A stretch of DNA of 64,000 nucleotides. Source: Rotaria sp. Silwood1 (taxonomy: Eukaryota > Rotifera > Eurotatoria > Philodinida > Philodinidae). The DNA lies in contig CAJNOP010000031.1 in assembly GCA_905250075.1 (NCBI GenBank), forward strand, positions 774,828-838,827, written 5' to 3'. The notes beneath the pieces are model-generated. The model saw nothing but the letters and a program-made list of their open reading frames with translations, was not told where the DNA came from and searched no databases. Positions 38,086 through 51,571 of this stretch are shown here, piece after piece; positions within the stretch are counted from its first letter, which is position 1, and the number at the start of each line of letters is the position of its first letter. Made by a program: the position numbers and the translations under genes.

Positions 38086-41000
38086 TTACATATGTGAAAT
38101 TTGACATAAACTAATTGAAACAATAATGATTATGGATCTATGGGATAGCTAAAAGGTTAATCCTGCTATTGTACTTTTCGTGAAAACAGTGCGTTGTCAG
38201 ATGACTGTTTTTTCAAAATTTTCAAATATCTGCGTTGAATGAGTATAGTCATAAATAACCGTACTTCGAAAGAAACTGCACTCTACATATCTTAGCATTA
38301 TAATTGTAAAACTTCACGTACTATACAATGAAACTCAATGATTTACACCGAAAAACACTATTGAGTTATATGAACTTTCAAAATACTGTCGTAGTATTTC
38401 TATGACATGAAAAATAGTAAATAAAGTTTATAAAACCTATTTTATAATATAAAAAAACGAATGACTATTACTTATTTTTATAGATTCATTCGTATTCTTT
38501 AAAAATAGCAGTCAGTATCATCAGAAGTCATGGAAAACTATCAAATAATCGTGAATCACTGATGCCAATTACGATGACGTCATTGAATTGTTGGAGTGTT
38601 CATTTGATCTGCTTTGAAAAGAAATGTAATACTTATTAGGTTTACTTAGACAAAAGGAATTGGTTATCATGCTTACGAATAATCAAACTGGCAGTTATTA
38701 CACATTACAATTATTTATGAAAAATAAAATTCATATTATAGATAGAACCAATTTTACCATTTAGTCTAAATTGTTAATAGTTTACAAAAGAAAGACTATC
38801 AATGTCGATAAATTCTAGATGTGTATTACCATTAGACACGAATAAAATAACCACAACAAAAGAAGTTTTTGATTAGCACTGAAAATCACATAACTTATCT
38901 TGTTCATGTCTAATTGGTATCGAATCAGGAAAATTATCGCAATTAAATGGATGGCATTATAACAGCAAGATATATCAAACTAATAGATGACTATAGAAAA
39001 TAACTTCAACCACTCTTGTAACAAAGCTTCAACTCACAAGTAAAATAGTTTCACTTCTCAAGTAAGGATTCTATGCATAAAATAAACATCAATGAGATAT
39101 GAAAAAAAGTCAAAAAAATAAATATCCTTGTGTCTTTCTTTCACTCAAGTTTTAGCTCATGATACGGCATATACCAAAAAGTAGAATAACATGATTTCGG
39201 TCGGAAATTTTACCCAAAGATAAACATACTTGTCAATAAAATCCTCTGAAAATTTCAACTGAACAGAGTATTATTTTAATGAAATATTATAGTTCCAAAA
39301 ACTATCATTCATATTCCATGAAACATGCGAGAATCTAATACTTTTGTAGAACTGTATTATCTCTTCAAGGTAATATTTTTTGGAATTGAAATTTTTACAA
39401 GTTGAATGAATTACAAAATAAAATATTGATATTCTACTGTTTGCTATATATAACATGCCATAGGCTAATATTCGAATAAAAACCACAAGGACATTTATCA
39501 TTTTGACGTTTTTCATAACTCACCTATCTAATCTATGCGCAGAGTCGGAACTCAAAAATGTTTTATCACTTAGAACAATTTCCTTTCGAGTTGAGTACCG
39601 GAATTGGAACTAAAAAGGCAGATCCCATTCATGCCTAATTACTATATTTTTTGATCTATTTAATCTGTAATATCCTTCTTTATAAAGACTGATTGAAACA
39701 TGAAAAGGATTGTTTTTCTAACAAGTATTAAAGTCTCAATATAAATCAAATAAAATTCTCATCTATAAATTTTATTCTTAAGTAAAAAAATGCATAAGTT
39801 TATTATTAAAATATGATAATTTTTTCTCATTTGTTAAGAAACAAATATATCTGTTCAATAAGAACTATCATCTATTGATTTGATAAATCATAATATTCGT
39901 TGTCTAAACTTGACAATCAAACAGTATTATGTTTTTTTTATTGAAGAATGCCTTCAAAAAGCATGCCGATCCAATAACTAGAACAAGTCATTATTGTTAT
40001 TCTTTGAATAGAATACGTTTACAACTTTTTTTCAAATAAAATCCAATTGAATTTTTAATCATTTTGAATACAGTCGATTATTGTTATTGAATAAAATCAA
40101 ATCTTGATAATAAATACTGATATATTTTCATAGCTTCTAATACAAATAACAATACATGCGATTGACTAGCGTCATAAATATCCAAACAATATGTAAATTA
40201 TTTGATCATTTAAATTTTCCTTTTTTTTCTATAAATGTAGTTGAAGTTTTTAAAATATGACCTCTTATGAAAACTATAATATCAAATTACCATTGTAAAT
40301 CTGTCCAAAAAAATAAACTAACCATTAATCTAACTCGTTTATCATCTTTCGTTTAATAACCTGTCACTTATCCATTTGTCTTTTGACGATACACGTTGTT
40401 TTCTTTTCTTTTTACGAATCAAGAAAATTGCAAACAATAGAAACATTCGCTTTGTTTAGCGTTAAACAAGAAGATCAACATAGGTGTTAAGCTTTTATTT
40501 TCTTTAATTCGATTCTTTACATTTTGAATGTTGATGTATGTATGTATGTGTGTACATATCATTTATACGGCTCGTTTGACTTCAATACAATGATAAGCAT
40601 ACAATTCGATATCGTCATAAATCGATATATGTACTTTTTCACATCAAGCAATGTCAAAAAAAAATAGACAAAAAGACTTTATTATCAATGTCATAGTTGA
40701 GTGACTGCACATGTTTTCTATCATTTTAAAATAAAGTAAATGAAGAAACACATAAGATACACTTTTTTCTCGTTTGTTTGTTCCCAATTTCGAAAATATG
40801 ATTCTTCAAAATCAATAGATTGTTTCCGCCTTATAATTATCATTGACATGTCAATCTGCTAGTTGATATTTAATTAAAAACAAAACAAAAAAAGAAAAAG
40901 AAGTCTTTGGAGAAAAGCTCATCATAGCATATACATGCAAACAAGCAATTGACACGACGCGTGTTCTCCAATATTGGAAATGTCAATTTAAGTTGAGCGT

Positions 41001-42527
41001 TGAATTCCATCTATCGTCCAACACTGCTTGATTAACAATAGCCTTTTTTTTTCTTTCTATTCATTATATACAAGAAAAAAAAATACTGGAGAAAATGTCA
41101 AATGATGATATTGCTTTTTATCTCTCTTCACTTATATATTGAACGGAACACAGAAACAGACCAGATATACGAAGAAGTTAGACATAAATGAATGATTTGT
41201 TGTTGTTACTAGTAAATTATAAATCAAAAGTGATGAATTCGCATGCCAGAAATCTCAATTTTAATTTTCTTTTTGTTCTCTTTGATCTCTTTTTTTTGTA
41301 GACATCTGTCTGTTTTCTATGCCTTTAATTTAAAAGATCCAAACTGTATATGTGTATATTATTCTAACAAGAGCTTATAATCAACTTAAGTTGACCATAC
41401 AATATATTCTGAAGAATTTTCATTTTGAACAAACAAAATAAATCGTTAAAATGAACTAAAAGTCATCAGAGAGACATGTATTCTTCAATATCTTTCATTG
41501 ATTTAATGTGTACGTCCTTGAGCAATGATATTCTTTTATTGTATTTTCATTCCTCTGTATAATGATATTACTCGAATCATCGGCTTTTCCTTGTCTTCTC
41601 CTGTCAATCATATAAATCTTAAGTACTTTGACTTACGTAATATATATATATATATATGTATATTTCTATTCATTGACATAATAAGGAATCTATGAAAAAA
41701 AAAATAAAGTTATTCTCTCTTTATTCTATTACATGTATATATGTGTATATATTCATTTTGATGACATATTCGATGATTGAAGTATGAGGTGTGACCAAGT
41801 GACAATACGTCCATCAAATCTTCTACGGACAAATATGATGATGACGATGATGATATGATGTAACAAGTGTCTCTGTTCTTTAAGCGCCTCTTTCAATCAA
41901 TAATAGACATTGACAATCGTCGTTTGTTTGGCGTAATTATATATACAAAAAGCAAAATGGTCGATGCAGATGTGCAGGATCTATCAATTGATGAACCAGC
42001 AAATGCGTTTATAATAATTACCTAAGAATATTTCTTTGCTACATATGAAAAACGTTTGCGTATTCTGTTAATGAAATTTAGTCAGTATATATTCAGAAAT
42101 ATGAACAGATGGAATCCATTACAAGATCTGTTTGAATTAATAAGTTTGATTATCGTGTAAACAGTTGGACACTATGAGCAATTTTAATGCTTGTTTTATG
42201 ATATTATCGTATGACAGAATATTTAAAAAAAATCGTTTTGTTTACCATCGATATAGGTAGTGTAATAATAAACATTAAAATTAAATAAGATGTTCAGAAT
42301 CAATTCATTAATTCTTTTATATAAGTATCAATCTTTTTCTAAAATAGTGATTGACGAAAGAATTTTACTGTTTAATCAATAGGATATTCTTGTTATCATA
42401 TTTATTCGTTAGAATTATTGAAGGAATGCTTCGCCTTGTATTTCCGTATTGAAGGAAAAAGAAAAAAATATTGACTTAAATATTCTTCTATCGTCTTGAA
42501 TAACAGAACGTAACAAGAAAGAAGGAC

Positions 42528-42530
<3 letters not shown>

Positions 42531-42551
<21 letters not shown>
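42531..42551. repeat. (GA)n microsatellite
   Basis: Ten or so GA units on the plus strand about 135 bp before the semaphorin start codon, followed by purine-rich DNA. Probably in the promoter or 5' untranslated region. Confidence 0.7.
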
Positions 42552-42558
<7 letters not shown>

Positions 42559-42684
42559 GGAAAGAAAGAAAAAAAAACTTCTCATCTCTCTTTCTTTTTT
42601 CTTGATACTCAATCGTATCCATCTCGTAATTGTTAAGACATATGTGTTGTATTTTAGATTGGAACAGAAGCAAATCAAAATACA

Positions 42685-45600
42685 ATGAAGAGTAAATTAA
42701 TGGTTATTTTTTATCTTCTCCTATTTAATATCCATTCAATGATCGCTAATAATTCCTTCGATTTTCGTTTTGTTTCATATAATGGTATGTATATATGAGA
42801 AATAACACCTTTTCTTAACCATTGTTTATATAAAAATAAATGACCTATCAATGTTATTTCATTTTACAACTAGAATTTTAACCAAGTATGAATTTATTTT
42901 TTTCAAATGAAATCATTGTTTTCTTTTTTGGAATGATAAGTTTTCATCGAACTTCAGTCTTAATTTACTCATTATTTTAACAATGAATAAAACAAGATAC
43001 TATTTGTTGTACGACTTAATAAAGAGACTGTTCATTTGTCAACGTCATTATTAGATTATGAATAAATGACTAGACCGAAACGTTTTTGATTTAATTAGAA
43101 TCTTAACAAATTATTTTCGAAGGAAATTTGACACTATATTTCATTTTAGAATTATTACAAAATGGAAAAATCTATCAAAATGATGATCATGCGTTCGATG
43201 CAATAACAATCGATCAACAAAGAGATCAGATTATTATTGGAGCAAAGTAAAGATATTAATTTGTTTTATCATTATTGTCTTATCAACTAAATAGTGTTGA
43301 AAAGAAGTGATTCGTAAAAAGACAAGAGCTTATGAGAGAACATTCTTTTCTGTTTGAAAATCATGATTTAGTTCGAAGTCTATCTAAAAGATAAATTTCC
43401 AGAAGGTATTAAAAACCCAACAAAAGGATAAAGGTAACAATATCTACCATAGGAAGTTGAAGCGTTAGATATCCTGAAAGTTTCATTTCAAAACAACAAT
43501 AACAGCTTAGTTACAAGTAGACCTATCTATAGACAAAACTTCGGATCAAAATACTCTCATTCGTTTCTTTTGTATATACCATAATATAGGCTAATTGAGA
43601 TCTACCTCATGTATAGAATTTGAACTCGACAGCTATTTTCAAATTGAGAAGATTCTTTCATTAGTTAAACTAATAATAAAATAAAAATTTAAAAATTTAG
43701 AAATACAATAATTCGTTTATCATTGGGTGACTTTCATTTATTAGAAAGATATAAATGGGAATCATCAACAAATGAAAAAACTATATGTCATCATCAAACT
43801 CAGTCATTTGTATGTATATTTGAAAGTTTTCTTTTTTTTTTCAAATTTTATATATAATTTTTGTAAATCTAGAATGAATGTGAAAATTATATTCGTGTAT
43901 TAGCTCTTCGATCTCATGATCAATCATTACTTACTTGTGGAACGAATGCATATCATCCAACTTGTATTTGGCGTCGTTTAGATTCACTTTCAACAATTAT
44001 TTCAAATAATGAAAAGTTTATTTCTGGAAATGGAAAATCTCCATATAATAGTCAACATTCATCTGTATATGATCTTATTGATACTGGTATTTATATTGAA
44101 AATAAGTAAATAATTTAATTAATGTATATCATTGAAGGAGAATTGTATTCGGCAACAATAAGTGAACCAGTATTTGGTATTAATGATCCTTTAATACAAA
44201 GAAGTTTTAGTCAAACAAAACAATTACGAACACAACAACATGATTCAAATTGGTTAAAAAGTCAATTGAGAATAAAAATCATTTTGTTTGTTATTTTTTT
44301 CCTTGAAATGTTTTTTTTTTTATTTTATTAGATCCATATTTTGTTCGAATATTAAATATTGGTCAATATGTGTATATATTTTTTCGTGAAATATCTCTTG
44401 AACATCTATCATGTGGAATGGTAAGAATAAAACTTTTAGAAAATTTATTTTGTTTTTTCTGTTTTCTTAACTAGAATGTTTATTCTCGTGTTGCACGTAT
44501 ATGTAAATATGATGATGGTACAATGAAATTTAGTGATACATTTCGTTCATATTCAAAATTACGTTTATCATGTTCAAAAAAATTAATAAATGAAATAACT
44601 TCATTTGATTTTAATGAATTACAATCAATTTATTTTTATTCTTCATTAAATTTAATTTATGGAGCATTTAATTTACCTAAGTAAAAGAAATTTAATTGTT
44701 TTTCATTTTTTCTAGAAAAGATTTTACATTTTTTTTTTCTATAGAAGTGGTTTAACTGGATCAGCTATCTGTATTTATACAGTTGATCAACTTGAAAGTA
44801 TTTTTAAATCTTCATTTCTTACACAAAAGTCAAATGAATCATATTGGACATCATCTCCAATAGAACAAGATATGGAAAAAGTAAATTATTGTTTTAAATT
44901 AGGAACATATGTAGCGAGACTACAAGGCTTTGGTAGACTCCAATATTTGTTTCTCATTTCATTGCGACTTTTGTACAAACCCAAAATATTTCACCGACTT
45001 CGGTAGCAAACAATAAGATTTTCGTAGTTAAACATATTTTGAGAAAACATTGAATTTTGTATGACTCAATGCTGGGTTTTATATTACTAATGATTAAAAA
45101 TAATATTCCTTCGCTCCAATTGAAAAAGAATTGTACAGCAAACTTGAGTTAAACAAACCATAAGCTGCTGATAATATCCTTTGCTTTTAGTGGCTAAGCT
45201 TTACATATCTAAGAAATATTGTCAATTCAGAAAGTTAATCTACAACGTAATATCTACTTTTTTTTCTGAACACTACTGCTTCACTATTATTCTGTTTTTC
45301 AGTAAAGCATAACGAAAAGTTTTTTTTTCAAGTGTCAAAGTAAAATAAAAACAAATGGTGATATGTTGTTTTAAATTCACATTTTTTGACATAAGCTTCG
45401 GATTACTTCTCAGCTGACGTCAGCTTTAGACAGTGCAAAATGCGCGTTAAAAGTAAGAAGTGCTAACTGTGTTGTATATGAATAGCATTAAAACATACCT
45501 CAAAATCCCTTGCTCATCTTTCCTATTCTCAAATGTCAAGAAGAATCTTATAAAAGTTGTAGAGATTATTCTAGTTCCACTGCCTTTGAATAACAATATG

Positions 45601-48600
45601 AGCGCACTTTTAGGCATTACTGTGTTAAGACTGGTCGAACCGGTGAATGCACCAAAAACATACTAAAATGATCAGTTTTTCCTATTATTCCAATAGCTTT
45701 ATGCTATGAAAACCTAGCGGTGCTCATACAACGATCATCACCGTACATTTTTCATGTGCTCACCAACTTCACCATTACTCTTACTGTTACATTCCTAAAT
45801 ACATTATGCTTAAATATTCAATTTTAGCCGTCTCACATGAGGTAATGACAAACTAATATGGTTCGTAATTGAACACTATAGTAAGTGAAAGATAGAAGAG
45901 CTTATTTGCATATGATTTTTCCAGGCAATCTGACATAACTTATTTCCAAAAGTATTAGTTACAATGTAATGAGTAAATTCTTCAGTATTTTGTTTTCTAC
46001 CTTCAAAAGTTCTACTTTCATGGATTAAGTGTGATTAAAAAGTCTAAAGCAAGAAAATTTATTTTCAAGAATAATTTTTAGTGTGAATCAAATTCATCAT
46101 ATGAAATACCATCGACTCCATCAGGACGTGTACTTCGATCAGGTGTTCTAAAATCATCATTTGATGCTCTTATATTGGATGATATTCGTATTGGTCATTT
46201 ATTAGTTGATCATTTTTATGATGTAACTGTTGTCTTTGTTATTACTTTGGATGGTTTATGGTTAAGAAAATATTCCTTAATAACTAATGAAAATGATAAA
46301 AAATTATGTTTAATTGAACAAATTGAATTAAAACCATCAATGATCTCATCAAATGATTGGAAAGTGAATAAAGCAGAATTTATTTCAAAAACAGTAAAAA
46401 AGAAAAAAACATCTTTCGATTTTCCTTAAAAATAATTACAAGTATTTTTTTTCTTTCGTAATTTTAGAAAGAAATAATAATAACAACATCTATATCCGTA
46501 TTAAAAATATCAGTTGCACGTTGTAGTCGATTTAATACAAGTCATCTATGTACTGCTTCTATGGATCCATATTGTACATGGGATAATTATTATCAACGAT
46601 GTACTTTTTCTAGAATTTCATCATGGAAAATTTCTCGTCAATTATTAATATGTCCAATTCTTAATATAACAAGTATGTAGTATAGTAAATTATCTGTTTT
46701 TATATTTAATAAAATAAATTTGTTTATAGTTGACGGCGGTTGGACACCTTGGTCATCATGGTTTATGTGTCAACAAGAAACAGGCGAAAAATGTCAATGT
46801 CGTACAAGATCATGTACACAACCAAAACCTCAATTTGATGGAAAATCTTGTCAAGGAAATCATATTGAAATAAGTCAATGTGAAGGTAAAAGAAAGATAA
46901 AATTATTAGCTTAGTTTTTTTTTTTCTAAATATTTTATTTTATTTTTGCATAGTTCATGGTGATTGGTCTCCATGGAGTACTTGGAGTACATGTCCAGAA
47001 ACATGTGGTAAAACATTTCGATCAAGAACACGAACTTGTACAAATCCTACGCCAAAAAATAATGGTAGACTATGTATTGGATTAGAACGTGAAGAAGAAC
47101 CATGTCCGGAAATAATTTGTTCAAGTGAAACTTCAAGATTAAGTGATTGGAGCGGTAAATATCACTTTTTTTTTGTGAAACACATCTATAGTTTCAAACG
47201 AAATAGACAATATCAATTAAAATAAAGATTTTGCAGCTGGGAAAGGAGAAGGCCAACGATCGTTCAGCATGTTTCACTTTTGGGTATCACCCACATCTAA
47301 GTCGTATTAGTAGCTTTCAACGTAATAGAAGTTCTTCCAATTTTTTTTAATGTTTTGACATTTTAGAAGCTTTGAAAGATTCTATTGTATTGAACGGTTT
47401 AGTATAATAATGCTAAAGAATACATATGAGTTTCATATTTTGGTCTCAAAGAACTACACTGACATGTTCTATTATTTAATATAATCGATATTTCTTTAAT
47501 ATAGAATGGGATGTCTGTTCAAAATCATGTGGTGGTGGAATACAAAAGCGAAGACGAACGTGTTTAAGTAATGGTGAAAAATGTAATGAATGTTTAGATG
47601 AAATACGTTTATGTAATGAATTACCTTGTCTACGTATGCTATAGAAAAAAAAAGGAGATTTAAATTATTTATTGAATATTTTTTTAATAGTTCACCCAGT
47701 GACAATATGGAGTAATTGGACACGTATTACACCAAAAGATCGATCGAATAGTGATGATATGATAACAGAAATACGTACTCGTTTTGTTTGTACACTATCT
47801 TCGTCATCTGATCAACAACAATTAGAAATAAACTCAGATAAAGTGATTTATAGAATATGTAACAATAAAGGACATGATTGTCAACAAATAGGTAAGTTTT
47901 ATTTATGCAATATGATTGAACAAGAAACTTTTAAGTCTTTTATGAGAAATTGGAATTCAAGTGACCAAGAAAACTGAAGTCTATAGTGCGATTGTTATGA
48001 TATAGAATTGTTTTAATAAGATTTCTTATGATATTTGCAAGATTCTTAGAATATATCGAATGTAAAAGTACTCGTAGACAATGTATTTAAATCGTCTCAT
48101 TTAAATTTTGTTTTTGTTTAATAAATAATTCTTATCTTGAAGATACTTAAATAGAATTGCTGATAATTAACGTGAGAGTATAAGGTCTACTATAAAAATA
48201 ATGAATTATTGAGGAGTGCCATAAAATATTTTTTGAATATTTTCTTAATTTGATATCTTCATTTTCAACATTGAAAAATGCATAAGAGCATAAATGTTTT
48301 TGTTAAAACCTTAGACGTATCCGAATTTCGTGAGTTCTGAACTTACGGAACTCAAGAATTTGTTGAAATTAAGGTAATAGATAATAGCGTTTCAAATGAA
48401 ATTTACATCATAACACTCTGCTTACCGACAAATTTTAAATAACTGTAGTGGTGTCTCATATCCAGAAACTTGGAATGCTAGAAATGCCACGAGAGGTGAC
48501 GAACATACAGTATTATCTTGTCCGTAAATATTCCTATATGGCTGTGGCTATGAGTGTAAAGAGAATCAAAACTCACACTTTTTCGAGGATTCCTATACTC

Positions 48601-49585
48601 CATAAATTCTTACAGTTTCGTGGGTAAAAAAAAACTACACTTTTGAAAGTTGTAGAAGTTCTGAACTCACAAAATCCGATCATCACTGTTGAATAGTCAG
48701 ATAGTAGATTTTGCATTTTTTCACGTAATGTCTTAAATTAAAATTTCTTAATAATTTTCTTTTGTTTAGATTCATTTGATAATTGGTCATCATGGTCTAA
48801 TTGGAGTGGTCAGTATTTTAAATAAAAGAAATTATAATACTAATTTTTTCTATTTGAAAGAATGTTCTCCATCTTGCGATACTACTGGTTCGACACAAAC
48901 TCGTCGTCGTACTTGTTTAGGCAGTCAATGTTTTGGTAAAGATATTGAAGAACGCGAATGTTTCTCTTGTTTTACACAATTAAAAAGCAATTGGTCTTGT
49001 TGGACAGATTGGTCTGAATGTTCATCATGCACATCACCTCAATCCCATTCAATTAAATTTCGTACTCGTATATGTCTTACAAATTCATGTGAAGGTTTAA
49101 CCTATGAAGAAAGTTCATGTTTATGTCCATCATTATTACAATTCTTAAATGAATATCGTTTTACTTTTCTTCATATGATTCTAATTAGTTTAATGTCATT
49201 TTTATTTGGTTGTTTATTAATACTTTGTATATATGCATCATGTTGTCATAGTCATCGACATAAAGAAAAATTTCATTCAAGAGATGATCAAGATTATTTT
49301 CAAGGATCAACATCAAATTCTTCATCAAGCCCACATACAGCTATTGAGTCTGATACATTTGCAACATTATTAAATACAAATAATAATCAAAATAAATTTC
49401 GAAGTTTTGAGTCAACATCATTATCAAAAACAACTGCTAACAATTATCTTAAAGATGTTCCATCAAAAAAATTTAATATGTATATTAATCCAAGAGATAT
49501 GCCTCCATTACCACCATTAGCAACATTAAAAAGAACATCATTAATGTCATCGTTGAAAACAAATCTTGATGCTGATGATATTTAG
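42685..49585 (+). CDS. SEMA5: Class 5 semaphorin-like transmembrane protein
   Basis: Sixteen exons join in phase to 1013 aa: 42685-42784, 43150-43246, 43701-43809, 43873-44086, 44138-44260, 44332-44420, 44475-44680, 44745-44880, 46082-46393, 46468-46672, 46730-46885, 46954-47154, 47505-47633, 47691-47891, 48770-48808 and 48861-49585. Domains: signal peptide (1-22); sema domain (~35-470, with [23 protein letters not shown] and WLKNPYFVR); PSI domain (~480-528, [11 protein letters not shown]); then about six thrombospondin type 1 repeats (531-850). The clearest repeats are [15 protein letters not shown] and [12 protein letters not shown]; the fourth is degenerate. A transmembrane helix (~875-897) and a ~115-aa Ser/Asn-rich cytoplasmic tail follow. 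Sema plus TSP1 repeats on a membrane protein is the hallmark of SEMA5A/5B, axon-guidance ligands that signal through plexins. The family member is ~1070 aa in vertebrates. Confidence 0.92.
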
Positions 49586-49960
49586 TTTTTTTTTGAATTA
49601 TTTAACCTTTTTTTTCAAAAAGAAATCTATCTGTGATATTGTATTGTCTGACCAGTTCAGTTTTCTATGTCATGATTCTATTTGTCATTGTTCTTTTTTG
49701 TTTAAAATTACCCTAGAGAAATAGATATTTGAAGGAGTCGGCTGTTTTTAAAAGTGATTTTATGATGATATATGTGATGCAAAAATTATCTTCAAAAAGT
49801 CATTACACAGATGTTTAACTAAATATTTTATCCTTCAAGTGCAATTTGCAGTTCTTACAAACAGTAGATATTGAAGGAAATATTAAAAAGAAAACATACT
49901 ATATTGTATTTTTTTTTCGACAGTATTTCTAGACTTTGTAGGAAAAAATAAAAGTGTGCC
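49586..49960. other. Semaphorin 3' flank
   Basis: AT-rich DNA downstream of the semaphorin stop. AATAAA-type signals occur (for example near 49947). No other gene seen. Confidence 0.45.
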
Positions 49961-49964
49961 AATG

Positions 49965-50354
49965 GGCATATCATTGTATGTGATATCTTTCCTTTCTCTA
50001 TATATTGTTATACAAGCGATATTACATAGTTTGCATAATCGCGTTACTCTTACGCTCATCTATGCATGATTGAACTTCATTCTCTTTCTATCGTAATGTG
50101 CTTCTCATATTGTAACATCATTCATTCGTATTTTATATACATTGTCCTCACCTTTTTATTCTTAAATTGCTGTCTTTACCCTATTGATCTTTCACATCTG
50201 TTCTTTCCTTGGCCTCATCTCCTTTCTTTTCATCCTCTCTTATTCTACTCGTGTATATAAGCGTGTGCTTTGTATGTAAACGATACGATTGTATGATATA
50301 AAGGAATAGAATAAAGTGTATCTACACTAACATCCCTTCTATCATTTATCATCA
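49965..50354 (+). mobile_element. Probable 5' LTR of a gag-pol retroelement
   Basis: The sequence ends ...atcatca five bases before a primer-binding site. It contains a TATA box (gtatataag near 50253) and an AATAAA signal (near 50310), spaced as in an LTR (U3, R, U5). The left boundary is uncertain; tgtatgtgat near 49976 is a possible TG start. No second LTR copy is present in the window to confirm the ends. Confidence 0.55.
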
Positions 50355-50358
50355 GAAT

Positions 50359-50376
50359 TGGCGACCCTGGCAGGAG
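50359..50376 (+). promoter_or_regulatory. Retroelement primer-binding site
   Basis: tggcgaccctggcaggag starts with the TGG complementary to a tRNA CCA end and directly follows the probable LTR. This is where a tRNA would prime minus-strand synthesis. I cannot name the tRNA with certainty. Confidence 0.55.
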
Positions 50377-50609
50377 AAGTAGAGTGATGTCATAATCCTG
50401 TTACAGCCCGTATCCATATTTATCCACAGTAATAACGCCATTACATAAAACGCATACCAACCCCATTACTATCCCAATATCTATTGACCATCTTCGGATA
50501 TTGCCACATATCGATGGACTCAGTATGACCACGTCGTTCCATAAAGCGAAGTATATACTTCCAAGTTGAGGGATATGAGTGGATTTGCTGTAACGCCCTC
50601 ATTACATAC

Positions 50610-51357
50610 NNNNNNNNNNNNNNNNNNNNNNNNNNNNNNNNNNNNNNNNNNNNNNNNNNNNNNNNNNNNNNNNNNNNNNNNNNNNNNNNNNNNNNNNNNN
50701 NNNNNNNNNNNNNNNNNNNNNNNNNNNNNNNNNNNNNNNNNNNNNNNNNNNNNNNNNNNNNNNNNNNNNNNNNNNNNNNNNNNNNNNNNNNNNNNNNNNN
50801 NNNNNNNNNNNNNNNNNNNNNNNNNNNNNNNNNNNNNNNNNNNNNNNNNNNNNNNNNNNNNNNNNNNNNNNNNNNNNNNNNNNNNNNNNNNNNNNNNNNN
50901 NNNNNNNNNNNNNNNNNNNNNNNNNNNNNNNNNNNNNNNNNNNNNNNNNNNNNNNNNNNNNNNNNNNNNNNNNNNNNNNNNNNNNNNNNNNNNNNNNNNN
51001 NNNNNNNNNNNNNNNNNNNNNNNNNNNNNNNNNNNNNNNNNNNNNNNNNNNNNNNNNNNNNNNNNNNNNNNNNNNNNNNNNNNNNNNNNNNNNNNNNNNN
51101 NNNNNNNNNNNNNNNNNNNNNNNNNNNNNNNNNNNNNNNNNNNNNNNNNNNNNNNNNNNNNNNNNNNNNNNNNNNNNNNNNNNNNNNNNNNNNNNNNNNN
51201 NNNNNNNNNNNNNNNNNNNNNNNNNNNNNNNNNNNNNNNNNNNNNNNNNNNNNNNNNNNNNNNNNNNNNNNNNNNNNNNNNNNNNNNNNNNNNNNNNNNN
51301 NNNNNNNNNNNNNNNNNNNNNNNNNNNNNNNNNNNNNNNNNNNNNNNNNNNNNNNNN
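50610..51357. other. Assembly gap (748 N)
   Basis: A run of N between the retroelement leader and its gag region. Long open frames across it are artefacts. A repeat near the gap probably blocked assembly. Confidence 0.99.
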
Positions 51358-51446
51358 CTCAACTTCTAAAATACATAGTTCATGTTACGTAACGAGGTCG
51401 TTACTGTAAGTGATGATTGTATCAATATACTTTCGTTGTTCATTCT

Positions 51447-51482
51447 GGTGGGTATCGTGACGGCTGGTGGTCGATACCCACC
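51447..51482 (+). other. Perfect 11-bp stem-loop in retroelement leader
   Basis: ggtgggtatcg (51447-51457) pairs exactly with cgatacccacc (51472-51482) across a 14-base loop. It lies upstream of gag, where LTR elements often hold structured RNA for dimerisation or packaging. Function is inferred from position only. Confidence 0.5.
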
Positions 51483-51571
51483 GTATCGGTATTATGACAT
51501 CTATGGAGAAGTACCAACAACAGCAATTCTGATCAACTTTTCAAGATGCATCAAAACGATACGGTAGCAAG

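Larger units (their letters stand above)
37119..42684. other. 5.6-kb gene-poor intergenic region
   Basis: No coding exon with splice support on either strand. Contents are AT-rich sequence, an inverted-repeat element (separate entry), a (TA)n run at 41639-41656, TGTATG repeats near 40540 and a (GA)n tract at 42531-42551. The right end must include the semaphorin promoter and 5' untranslated region. Confidence 0.5.

Noticed and set aside
44087..44137. Semaphorin exon running on to 44105 (…YIENK)
   Set aside because: That donor leaves the wrong phase for the next exon; the donor at 44087 gives the expected DTGELYS sema-domain sequence.
50520..51369. Long open frames of ~270-280 codons on both strands
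   Set aside because: They run through the 748-bp N gap; there is no sequence to read.
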